Under the pieces are notes generated by a model, which saw only the letters and a list, made by a program, of their open reading frames with translations, was not told the DNA's origin and ran no database searches. A DNA stretch of 64,000 nucleotides from Faecalibacterium prausnitzii (GTDB lineage: Bacteria; Bacillota; Clostridia; Oscillospirales; Ruminococcaceae). Location of the stretch: contig NZ_CP065377.1 of NCBI RefSeq assembly GCF_019967995.1, positions 1,922,001 through 1,986,000 on the forward strand, given 5' to 3'. This document shows, in pieces, positions 27,047-34,447 of the stretch; the stretch's first letter is position 1, and every line of letters begins with the position of its first letter. A program made the position numbers and the translations under genes.

Positions 27047-27964
27047 TCAGCGGGAGCCCTTGTCGTAGGGGATGCCCTCGGCCTTGGGGGCCATGCTGTT
27101 CTTCGACGTGAACGCCAGAATGATCATCGAGGCGATGAACGGCATCATGTTGTAGATGTTGCTGGACCAGTGGAACTGGGCCAGGAAGGTGGAGTCGGCG
27201 ATGTTGGCCAGGCTCTTGAACACTGCAAAGAACATGGCAGCGGCGCAGATGTTGAACGGCTTCCACTGGCCGAAGATCATAACGGCCAGGGCCAGGAAGC
27301 CTGCACCGGCCACACCGACCTCGAAGTTCCAGGTCTGGACGGGCGGCACGATGTAGGCCATGCCGCCGATGGCGCCCAGCGCACCGGAGATGAGCACACC
27401 GGCATACCGCATCTTGTAGACGTTGATGCCCACCGAGTCGGCTGCCTGGGGGTGCTCACCGCAGGCCCGCAGACGCAGGCCGAAGCGGGTCTTGTACAGC
27501 ACGACATAGCTGATGATGAGCAGCACGATGCCCAGCGGGACAAAGATGCTCAGCTCCAGCCCGCCGATGCTGAACAGGAAGGGCTTGTTGGAATAATTCA
27601 GCTTGGCGCTGCCGCTGTCGCTGAAATACTTGGCGATGACCACCGCGATGGCCGTCGCCAGCAGGTTCAGGGCCGTGCCGCCGATGGTCTGATCCGCTTT
27701 CAGGTTGATGGAAGCGAACGCCAGCAGCAGGCTGTACACCACGCCCGCCAGCGCAGCCACCAGCACCGAGATGAGCACGGTAAGGAACGGCGACAGACCG
27801 GCCGGAAGCATGGTCAGGGTGAGCACACCCGCCACGCCGCCGATGACCATGATGCCTTCCAGCGCGATGTTGATGATGCCGGAGTGCTCACTGAACATGC
27901 CGCCCAGCGCCACCAGCATCAGAACGATGCCATACAGCAGAGTATATTTGATCAAAAGCAGCAT
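27047..27964 (-). CDS. nupQ: Nucleoside ABC transporter permease (NupQ/YufQ type)
   Basis: A 305-residue inner-membrane permease with about eight to nine hydrophobic segments. ALGGMFSEHSGIINIALEGIM near residue 20 is the characteristic start of the BmpA-associated nucleoside permeases (COG1079). GVNVYKMRYAGVLISG-like INVYKMRYAGVLIS lies in the coupling region. It pairs with the upstream permease to form the channel. One base separates it from the upstream permease stop. A terminator follows. Confidence 0.93.
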   Translation of the reverse strand: MLLLIKYTLLYGIVLMLVALGGMFSEHSGIINIALEGIMVIGGVAGVLTLTMLPAGLSPFLTVLISVLVAALAGVVYSLLLAFASINLKADQTIGGTALNLLATAIAVVIAKYFSDSGSAKLNYSNKPFLFSIGGLELSIFVPLGIVLLIISYVVLYKTRFGLRLRACGEHPQAADSVGINVYKMRYAGVLISGALGAIGGMAYIVPPVQTWNFEVGVAGAGFLALAVMIFGQWKPFNICAAAMFFAVFKSLANIADSTFLAQFHWSSNIYNMMPFIASMIILAFTSKNSMAPKAEGIPYDKGSR

Positions 27965-27965
27965 C

Positions 27966-29135
27966 TTACTTGCCCTCCTTCTTCGCGTTGGCCTTTTCCG
28001 CCGGGGCAGGCTCTGCGTTCACGTTGGTCTTGTCCGCGTTCTTGAACAGCAGCTTCTGGATCTTGCCGCGGAAGAGCATGGAGAATGCGCACAGATAGAT
28101 GATGATACCACTGATGAGGTCTGCGATCTCAGTGGGGTAATACTTGGTGGAAAGGAAGGTGCCGCCCACCGAGATGTGGGAGATGAAGATGGCCGAGAAG
28201 ATAGTGCCGATGGGGTTGGAGCTTGCCAGCAGGGCAACGGAAATGCCGTTGAAGCCCATGGCGGGCAGGCTGGTGGAGTTCAGCGGGTTCCACTGGCCCA
28301 CGTTGGACAGATAGAACAGGCCCGCACCAAAACCGGCCAGTGCACCGGCAATGGCCATGGAGAGGATGATGTTCTTCTTCTCGTTGATGCCGGCATAGCG
28401 GGCAGCGCTCTTGTTCAGGCCGACGGCCTTCAGCTCATAGCCGAAGGTGGTCTTGTTCAGCACCACCCAGACCAGGACCGCCACGACCGCCGCCAGGAAG
28501 ATGGCGATGGTGGTGCTGTTGGTCTGGAACAGCTTGTTCAGGCCGAAATCCGGGATGATGGACTGCGCAAAATCTGCATTCTTGCCCAGGTTCAGGGTGC
28601 GCGTGTTGCGCACATCGTACATGGGGCCGGTGCCGTTCTGGTAGACCAGTTCATTGACGAGGTAGAGGCCGATCCAGTTGAACATGATGGAGGTGATGAC
28701 CTCGTTGATGTTGAAATAGGCCTTGAAGAAGCCGGGGATCGCGCCCCAGAGGCCGCCCAGAACCGCCGCAACCAGCAGGCAGACGAACCAGGGCAGCTTG
28801 AGCATGATGGCGCAGTAGAGGGCACCGTAAGCGCCCAGCGTATACTGACCGGCTGCACCGATGTTGAACAGGCCGGTCTTGAAGGCAAAGCCGACCGAAA
28901 GGCCGGTCATAATGAGGGGTGCCGCATTGGCCAGCTCCTTGCCGACGCCGTAGGGGGCATCGTAGAAGCCGCCCTTGACGATGCGGACGAAACCGTCGCC
29001 CCAGGCGTGGGCCGGGTTGATGGCCAGCAGCACCAGGAAACCGACGGCCATGCCGATCACGATGCACAGCAGCGCGGCCAGAACGCTCGTGATGGAGCTG
29101 TTCAGATTGCTGCGGGAAAGTTTTTTGTTTTTCAT
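27966..29135 (-). CDS. nupP: Nucleoside ABC transporter permease (NupP/YufP type)
   Basis: A 389-residue permease with about ten hydrophobic segments. It carries the COG4603 traits: FKTGLFNIGAAGQYTLGAYGA near residue 80 and YAGINEKKNIILSMAIAGALAG in the coupling loop. A charged C-terminal tail ends in KANAKKEGK. It forms the heterodimeric channel with the next permease for import of nucleosides such as guanosine, cytidine or uridine. It starts 3 bp after the ATPase gene. Confidence 0.93.
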   Translation of the reverse strand: MKNKKLSRSNLNSSITSVLAALLCIVIGMAVGFLVLLAINPAHAWGDGFVRIVKGGFYDAPYGVGKELANAAPLIMTGLSVGFAFKTGLFNIGAAGQYTLGAYGALYCAIMLKLPWFVCLLVAAVLGGLWGAIPGFFKAYFNINEVITSIMFNWIGLYLVNELVYQNGTGPMYDVRNTRTLNLGKNADFAQSIIPDFGLNKLFQTNSTTIAIFLAAVVAVLVWVVLNKTTFGYELKAVGLNKSAARYAGINEKKNIILSMAIAGALAGFGAGLFYLSNVGQWNPLNSTSLPAMGFNGISVALLASSNPIGTIFSAIFISHISVGGTFLSTKYYPTEIADLISGIIIYLCAFSMLFRGKIQKLLFKNADKTNVNAEPAPAEKANAKKEGK

Positions 29136-29138
29136 CTG

Positions 29139-30677
29139 TTAATTGCTCTCCTTTCCCTGCTTGCGCGCGCCTGCCATATACAGGCCCAGTTCCTGCACGG
29201 TGGTGGTCTTGGGATTGAATTCGCCCACGACCTCGCCCTCGTACATGACAAGGATACGGTCGGACAGGTTCATGACCTCGTCCAGTTCCAAACTGACCAG
29301 AAGCACGGCCTTGCCCTTATCGCGCTGGGCCACGATCTGGCGGTGGATGTATTCGATGGCACCGACGTCCAGGCCACGGGTGGGCTGCACGGCCACCAGC
29401 AGCTTGGGGTCTTTGTCGATCTCGCGGGCGATGATGGCCTTCTGCTGGTTGCCGCCGGACATGCTGCGCACGATGGTGGCACTTCCCTGACCGCTGCGCA
29501 CGTCGTACTGCTCGATCAGCCGGTCGGAATACTCCCGCACCTTCTCGCTGCGGATGAAGCCGTTCTTCTGGAACTCCGGCTGCCAGTAGCGCTGCAGCAC
29601 GATGTTGTTTTCCAGACTGTAATCCAGCACCAGACCATGCTTGTGGCGGTCTTCGGGGATGTGGCTCATGCCGTCCTTCGAGCGCTCGCGGATGGAGGCA
29701 TTGGTGATGTCCTTGCCGTCCAGCGTGACCTTGCCGGAGTTGAACTTTTCCAGACCGGTCAGGCCGTAGACGAATTCGGTCTGGCCGTTGCCCTCGATGC
29801 CTGCCAGACAGACGATCTCACCGGCGTGCACCTGGAAGGAGACGTTCTTGACGGAATCCTTCTTGTGCTGGGCGTTGTGCATGGTGACATTCTCCACGTC
29901 CAGCACGACCTTGCCGGGGGCTGCGGGCTTTTTTTCGACCTGAAGCTGGACATCGCGGCCGACCATCATGCGAGAAAGCTCTTCCTTGGTGGTATCCTTG
30001 ATGTCCACGGTGCCCATATACTTGCCCTTGCGCAGAACGCTGCAGCGGTCTGCAACGGCCATGATCTCGTTCAGCTTGTGGGTGATGAAGAGGATGGACT
30101 TGCCCTCTTTCTTGAACCCGCGCATGATCTCCATCAGCTCGTCGATCTCCTGCGGGGTCAGAACTGCGGTGGGCTCATCAAAGATCAGGATCTCGTTGTC
30201 GCGGTAGAGCATCTTCAGGATCTCCACGCGCTGCTGCATACCGACCGAGATGTCGCTGATGAGGGCATCCGGGTCCACGCGCAGGCCGTACTTCTCGCTC
30301 AGGGCCATGACCTTCCTGCGGGCCTCCGCCTTCTGCAAAAAGCCCAGCTTGTTGGGCTCCACACCCAGGATGATGTTGTCCAGAACGCTGAAGCACTCCA
30401 CCAGCTTGAAGTGCTGGTGCACCATGCCGATGCCCAGTGCATTGGCATCGTTGGGGTTGCGGATGGCGACCTCCTTGCCGTTTTTGAGGATCTTACCCTG
30501 TTCCGGCTGGTACAGGCCAAACAGAACGCTCATCAGCGTACTCTTGCCCGCGCCGTTCTCGCCCAACAGAGCGTGTACCTCGCCTTTGCGCAGTTGCAGG
30601 GTGATGTCGTCGTTTGCCTTGATACCGGGGAATTCCTTGGTAATGTGGAGCATCTCGATCACAAAATCCTCTGCCAA
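29139..30677 (-). CDS. nupO: Nucleoside ABC transporter ATPase with two ABC cassettes (NupO/YufO type)
   Basis: A 512-residue protein with two fused ATPase domains. The first has Walker A GENGAGKSTLMS, signature ISVGMQQRVEILK and Walker B ILIFDEPTAVL. The second has a degenerate Walker A (CLAGIEGNGQTEFV) and signature MSGGNQQKAIIARE, as is usual for sugar/nucleoside ATPases of this type. The most likely start is a TTG at 30677, about 10 nt after AAAGGAG; upstream GTG codons lack a usable site. It is separated from the lipoprotein gene by 349 bp holding a palindromic repeat and a weak promoter. Confidence 0.93.
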   Translation of the reverse strand: MAEDFVIEMLHITKEFPGIKANDDITLQLRKGEVHALLGENGAGKSTLMSVLFGLYQPEQGKILKNGKEVAIRNPNDANALGIGMVHQHFKLVECFSVLDNIILGVEPNKLGFLQKAEARRKVMALSEKYGLRVDPDALISDISVGMQQRVEILKMLYRDNEILIFDEPTAVLTPQEIDELMEIMRGFKKEGKSILFITHKLNEIMAVADRCSVLRKGKYMGTVDIKDTTKEELSRMMVGRDVQLQVEKKPAAPGKVVLDVENVTMHNAQHKKDSVKNVSFQVHAGEIVCLAGIEGNGQTEFVYGLTGLEKFNSGKVTLDGKDITNASIRERSKDGMSHIPEDRHKHGLVLDYSLENNIVLQRYWQPEFQKNGFIRSEKVREYSDRLIEQYDVRSGQGSATIVRSMSGGNQQKAIIAREIDKDPKLLVAVQPTRGLDVGAIEYIHRQIVAQRDKGKAVLLVSLELDEVMNLSDRILVMYEGEVVGEFNPKTTTVQELGLYMAGARKQGKESN

Positions 30678-30729
30678 TCTGCTCACTCTCCTTTCGTGCC
30701 GGTTCGACACCTATACTATTCTGTCTCTC

Positions 30730-30758
30730 ATTATACCGTATTTTTGCCGGTTTGCACA
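30730..30758 (-). promoter_or_regulatory. Candidate internal promoter before the nucleoside ATPase gene
   Basis: Minus-strand TATAAT with a poor -35 (TGTGCA) at 17 bp. It may boost transcription of the ATPase and permeases downstream of the repeat. Confidence 0.4.
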
Positions 30759-30858
30759 CTTCTTTTTGAATTTTTAAGGATTTGCCCTACAAAAAGTATG
30801 ACTTTTGTGCAATCTGACCAGTTTTCTGCGAGGCGTTTTTCTCCAGAAATTGCAAAAA

Positions 30859-31010
30859 GAGGCTGCTACACCCACTCCCTTCGTCACAGCTCCGCCGCGT
30901 CTGCTCCCTCTGGGAGGGAGCCTGAACGTGACGGCCCGCAATCAAAGCCTCCCTCATTGAGGGAGGTGGCATTGCACAAGCAATGCCGGAAAGAGTGATG
31001 CAGCAGCCTC
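30859..31010. repeat. Palindromic intergenic repeat, copy 2, inside the nucleoside importer operon
   Basis: A 152-bp unit with imperfect 12-bp inverted ends GAGGCTGCTACA and TGCAGCAGCCTC (11 of 12). It has nested hairpins CTCCCTCTGGGAGGGAG and CCTCCCTCATTGAGGGAGG, and GCATTGCACAAGCAATGC. Read on the minus strand it shares GCAATGCCACCTC and surrounding structure with copy 1 at 24135. It lies 16 bp after the lipoprotein stop codon. Confidence 0.8.
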
Positions 31011-31026
31011 GCAGACTACAGAAAAA

Positions 31027-32199
31027 TTACTGGATGTAGGTGACGGTGGTGAACTCGCTGACGGTGGGCTTGGTTGCGTCGTCGGAGCTGTTGTCCACGG
31101 TGATCTCGCCGGAAGCGATCTTGGCCTTGACTGCCTCGTACTCATCCTTGGTGAAGGACTCGAAGTTCCAGCTGTCGTCATCGGTGGGCAGGCCGATGTA
31201 ATCGCCATCTTCCAGACCGAAGTTGCCGTTGGTGGCAGCGATCTCGCTCCACTCGCCGCCCTCGATGTCGGTCAGAGCAGTCTCGACCGCAGCGGACAGG
31301 CCCTTCATGGCGGAGGTGATGAACGGGTTGTAAGCATAGGTGCCATCTGCCACGCCGTTTGCGCCGATGTAGTTCTGGTCAACGTCAACGCCGATGACAT
31401 AGCCGTTGTTCTTCAGAGCAGCCTCAACCGCAGAGGTGTAGATGCCGCCGCCGCAGGCGAAGACGACCTGCGTACCGTTGGAGTACCAGCCCTCCATACG
31501 GGAGGTGATGTTGGCATCGCCGTAGAACTGGCCGCCGTAGAAGTAGTTGATCTCGACGTTCTGTCCCAGCTCCTGTGCGGCAGCGTCAGCGCCCTGCACG
31601 AAGCCATAGCCATAACGGATGACAGCGGGAACTGCCATGCCGCCCAGGAAGCCCAGCTTGTTCTTGCCGTCCTTGGTGATGGCATAGCCTGCCAGATAGC
31701 CTGCCTGCTCCTCCTTGAAGGTGATGCAGTAGCAGTTTGCGGGGATGGCATCGGTGCCGATGTCGCCCTGGGTGACATCAATAGCGATGAACTTGACATC
31801 GGGATACTGCTCAGCAGCCCATGCCAGAGAAGCACCGTACAGATAGCCGACGCAGACGATGACCTCAGCGCCGTCGTTGACAGCCTGGCGGATCATGGTC
31901 TCGCGGTCCTCATCGGAAGCGTCTGCTTCGGGGATGTAGTACTGGCAGTCATCGCCCATGTAACCGGAAACAGCGGTCCAGCAAGCCTGGTTGAAGCTCT
32001 CGTCATCGATCGTGCCGGTATCGCAGGTCAGAGCGACCTTCGTGATCTTGCCAGCAGCCTCAGAGCCAGCAGATGCTGCGGAAGAAGCAGCAGAAGAAGC
32101 GGTGCTGGTGGAAGAGGAAGAACCACCACAGGCAGTCAGAGCGGCAGCAGCGGCAGCGGCGCCAGCCACAGCCAGGAAGTTACGACGAGAAATCATCAT
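31027..32199 (-). CDS. nupN: BMP-family nucleoside-binding lipoprotein (NupN/BmpA type)
   Basis: A 390-residue secreted substrate-binding protein. The signal peptide starts MMISRRNFLAVAG and ends at the lipobox LTAC, followed by a Ser/Ala/Thr linker. The mature domain shows BMP (PF02608) traits: CDTGTIDDESFNQACW near its start, GAEVIVCVGYLYG, and VIGVDVDQNYIGAN in the second lobe. It captures nucleosides outside the membrane and feeds the NupOPQ channel. The ATG at 32199 is set by AAAGGAGAG. A good promoter and an inverted repeat over its transcription start lie upstream. Confidence 0.94.
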   Translation of the reverse strand: MMISRRNFLAVAGAAAAAAALTACGGSSSSTSTASSAASSAASAGSEAAGKITKVALTCDTGTIDDESFNQACWTAVSGYMGDDCQYYIPEADASDEDRETMIRQAVNDGAEVIVCVGYLYGASLAWAAEQYPDVKFIAIDVTQGDIGTDAIPANCYCITFKEEQAGYLAGYAITKDGKNKLGFLGGMAVPAVIRYGYGFVQGADAAAQELGQNVEINYFYGGQFYGDANITSRMEGWYSNGTQVVFACGGGIYTSAVEAALKNNGYVIGVDVDQNYIGANGVADGTYAYNPFITSAMKGLSAAVETALTDIEGGEWSEIAATNGNFGLEDGDYIGLPTDDDSWNFESFTKDEYEAVKAKIASGEITVDNSSDDATKPTVSEFTTVTYIQ

Positions 32200-32248
32200 A
32201 GTGAAAACTCTCCTTTTATGTGATTTGAAAACTTGCGTTTTACGTTCC

Positions 32249-32270
32249 AAATGTGCACACTGGCACATTT
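32249..32270. promoter_or_regulatory. Operator-like inverted repeat at the transcription start of the nucleoside importer
   Basis: AAATGTGC, 6 bp, GCACATTT: a perfect 8-bp dyad starting about 3 nt after the predicted transcription start (near 32273). It could be a repressor site or an RNA hairpin at the 5' end. Confidence 0.55.
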
Positions 32271-32279
32271 ACTGAACCA

Positions 32280-32308
32280 AGTATAGCCGGGATCTGTGAC
32301 GAAAGCAA
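32280..32308 (-). promoter_or_regulatory. Promoter of the nucleoside importer operon
   Basis: Minus-strand TTGCTT, 17 bp, TATACT. Confidence 0.7.
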
Positions 32309-32407
32309 GGAATTTCCGATTACAAAATATTTACAGATTTTTTGTAAAATTCGCGTAAAAGTCTTGCTTTTTGTCCAATTTTGCGCTTTTCTGCCCGGTC
32401 TGCGGCC

Positions 32408-32857
32408 TCATTCCTCCACCGCTTTGTTGCCCGCCACGTTGGACGGCCCGAAGCCGAAGGGCAGCAGTTCGTCCATGCTGCGCTCGATGAAATCATCCGG
32501 CGTCCTGGCCATGATGACGTTCAGCTCCGGCCCGCCGAACTCGAACAGCGCCTGACGGCAGACCCCGCAGGGCGACGTGATCTGTTTGTTCACCTCGCCC
32601 CGGCGGGCCCCCACGACGGCAATGTCGGTGAACCGGGTCACGCCCTCACTCACCGCCTTGAACAGCGCCGTGCGTTCGGCGCAACTGGTCGGGGTAAAGG
32701 CGGCGTTCTCCACATTGCAGCCGGTGAAGACACGGCCGTCCTCCGCCCGCAGCGCCGCGCCGACCAGAAAGTCCGAATAGGGCGCATAGGCTCCCTCGCG
32801 GGCCTTCAGTGCCATCCGGATCAGCTCCTTCTTTTCTTCCAGCGTCAGATTCGTCAT
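32408..32857 (-). CDS. cdd: Cytidine deaminase
   Basis: A 149-residue zinc enzyme that converts cytidine and deoxycytidine to (deoxy)uridine. The active site is TSCAERTALFKA (catalytic Glu in C-A-E) plus SPCGVCRQALFE, the three-cysteine zinc set of tetrameric cytidine deaminases. CNVENAAF is the substrate-binding segment. The length is slightly above the usual 130-136 residues because of a C-terminal tail. It lies 16 bp after a GNAT gene and shares its promoter. Its product feeds Pdp. Confidence 0.96.
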   Translation of the reverse strand: MTNLTLEEKKELIRMALKAREGAYAPYSDFLVGAALRAEDGRVFTGCNVENAAFTPTSCAERTALFKAVSEGVTRFTDIAVVGARRGEVNKQITSPCGVCRQALFEFGGPELNVIMARTPDDFIERSMDELLPFGFGPSNVAGNKAVEE

Positions 32858-32873
32858 GGTGTAGTCCTCCTTT

Positions 32874-33332
32874 TTATCTCAGCGGATAAACAAACATTTC
32901 TGCATCCTTCTGCACAAATCCTATTGAGCGGAACATTGCCTGGGACTGTGCATTGAACGAATAGATCTCCGCAAAGCACTCCGGGTAGCCCTTTTCCCGT
33001 GCCAGCTCCAAGATCTTTCCTACCACAGCCCGCCCGATGTGCCGGTTCTGGTATGCCTTGCAGACCACAATGGCAATTTCTCCGCTGGCCTGTAAACAAA
33101 CATCGCCGCAGAGGGTTCCTTCGCACTCGATGTAAAACAGGTCGCCATGGGTGTTCAGATACTCATACATGTTTTTCAAAATGGACAAATCATAAATGCG
33201 GTTTTGATTGTCCACCTGGTGACATAGCTCTGCATCCTGATACCACGGAAGCGTAGTCTCGTAGGCTGGGTAATAGGGAACGAGGCGGAGCGATGGGGTG
33301 ATGGGAATAGTTTTCCTTCCCTGCTTTTCCAT
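32874..33332 (-). CDS. GNAT-family N-acetyltransferase
   Basis: A 152-residue acetyltransferase. The acetyl-CoA site is visible as VVCKAYQNRHIGRAVVGKIL (motif A, Q/RxxGxG/A-like Q-N-R-H-I-G-R-A), followed by FAEIYSFNAQSQAMFRSIGF, the family's motif B. The substrate cannot be predicted. It is the first gene of a two-gene unit with cdd. Base composition is lower in GC than its neighbours (many AAA, TTT and CAT codons), so it may be a later arrival. Its own promoter is clear. Confidence 0.88.
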   Translation of the reverse strand: MEKQGRKTIPITPSLRLVPYYPAYETTLPWYQDAELCHQVDNQNRIYDLSILKNMYEYLNTHGDLFYIECEGTLCGDVCLQASGEIAIVVCKAYQNRHIGRAVVGKILELAREKGYPECFAEIYSFNAQSQAMFRSIGFVQKDAEMFVYPLR

Positions 33333-33361
33333 TGTCCTTCCTCCTTTTTCATATCAATTAA

Positions 33362-33390
33362 AGTATACCCCATTCCTTCTTTTCCCGCAA
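33362..33390 (-). promoter_or_regulatory. Promoter for the GNAT-cdd unit
   Basis: Minus-strand TTGCGG, 17 bp, TATACT; it lies next to the orphan antitoxin remnant. Confidence 0.7.
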
Positions 33391-33401
33391 GCGTTCCGAT
33401 T

Positions 33402-33560
33402 TTTGCAAAGAAAGTCTCGCGCGAGCACCGCATTCCGTTTGAGGTCTCTGCTGACCCGTTCTACGCAGAGAGCAACATCAATCACCTGCGTCAGATCGTG
33501 CACGATATTGATACCGGAAAAGCCAAGCTGACCGAACATGACCTGATCGAGGTAGATTAA
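33402..33560 (+). pseudogene. Remnant of a RelB/DinJ-type antitoxin (C-terminal half only)
   Basis: A 52-codon open stretch on the plus strand without a start codon. It reads FAKKVSREHRIPFEVSADPF, then YAESNINHLRQIVHDIDTG and a final LTEHDLIEVD before TAA. This is the typical C-terminal toxin-wrapping tail of RelB/DinJ antitoxins. The ribbon-helix-helix N-terminus and any RelE/YafQ toxin are gone; the adjacent sequence on the left belongs to the GNAT promoter and on the right is a terminator. It looks like a decayed toxin-antitoxin locus, distinct from the intact pair at 20498-20970. Confidence 0.75.
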
Positions 33561-33596
33561 ATGAGACTGCTTCGGGCATTATGATGACACCTGAAA

Positions 33597-33633
33597 AGAG
33601 GGGGCAGCTGCCGTGTGGCAACCGTCCCCCTCT
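33597..33633. terminator. Bidirectional terminator between the antitoxin remnant and deoD
   Basis: AGAGGGGG and CCCCCTCT arms with a T-rich tract on the plus side (CTTTCTTTTC) and a weaker one on the minus side. Confidence 0.7.
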
Positions 33634-33650
33634 TTCTTTTCAACCCATAA

Positions 33651-34370
33651 TCAGTATTCTGCCCCCAGAGCGACCTTCATCATATTGGTGAAGCTGGTCT
33701 GGCGCTGCTCGGCGGTGGTGATCTCCGGCGAAACGAAGCTGTCGGAGATGGTCAGCAGGCAGGCGGCATTCTTGCCCAGGACCTGGGCATTGGCAAACAG
33801 AGCGAAGCTCTCCATCTCGACGCAGAGGCAGCCGCGCTCATCCCGCAGCTTCTCCCAGTAGGTAGGCTTTTCCTCGGAGGGCTGACGGTAGAAGACATCC
33901 GAAGAGTGGACGTTTCCCTCGATGAGAGAGATGCCCTGCCTGGTCGCCGAAGCGCGGAGCTTGTCGTTCAGGGTCTGGCTGGGCAGGGTGATGTCCCCCT
34001 CGAAGCCGCTCTGGACGCGGGCATAGTTGGACTCGCTGACCGCACCGGTGGCCAGCACGACGTCGAACAGCTTGGCCTTGTCGGTGTAGCTGCCCGCCGA
34101 GCCGATGCGGATGATGTTGTCCACATCGTAGAACTTGAACAGCTCGTAGGAGTAGATGCCGATGGAGGGCATTCCCATGCCGCTGCCCATCACGCTGATG
34201 GGGCGGCCCTCATAGGTACCGGTAAAACCCAGCATCCCGCGGACGCCGGTCACCTGGCGGACATCCTGCAGGAAGGTGTCTGCAATGAATTTTGCGCGCA
34301 GGGGGTCACCGGGCATCAGAACAGTTTTTGCGAAGTCGCCTTTTTCGGCGCTGATGTGGGGAGTTGCCAT
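33651..34370 (-). CDS. deoD: Purine-nucleoside phosphorylase, DeoD (hexameric) type
   Basis: A 239-residue enzyme that cleaves inosine, guanosine, adenosine and their deoxy forms with phosphate. It starts MATPHISAEKGDFAKTVLMPGDPLRAKF, with the phosphate-binding GDP and the SGMGMPSIGIYSYEL signature. IRIGSAGSY and CVEMESFAL (nucleoside-binding Glu-Met-Glu) and the catalytic Asp in TISDSFVS are present. The product ribose-1-phosphate is the substrate of DeoB, encoded 8 kb away. It lies 77 bp after the M23 gene without an obvious promoter of its own. Confidence 0.96.
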   Translation of the reverse strand: MATPHISAEKGDFAKTVLMPGDPLRAKFIADTFLQDVRQVTGVRGMLGFTGTYEGRPISVMGSGMGMPSIGIYSYELFKFYDVDNIIRIGSAGSYTDKAKLFDVVLATGAVSESNYARVQSGFEGDITLPSQTLNDKLRASATRQGISLIEGNVHSSDVFYRQPSEEKPTYWEKLRDERGCLCVEMESFALFANAQVLGKNAACLLTISDSFVSPEITTAEQRQTSFTNMMKVALGAEY

Positions 34371-34447
34371 AGTAATCGTCTCCTTTTCCTTGGTTATGTT
34401 AGAATGAACCTCTCAGGCGTCACGCAGCAGAACGCGAGGTTTTTTCC

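Noticed and set aside
27705..30998. A 1097-codon open frame on the plus strand
   Set aside because: Antisense to the nucleoside permeases and ATPase; same low-stop composition effect.
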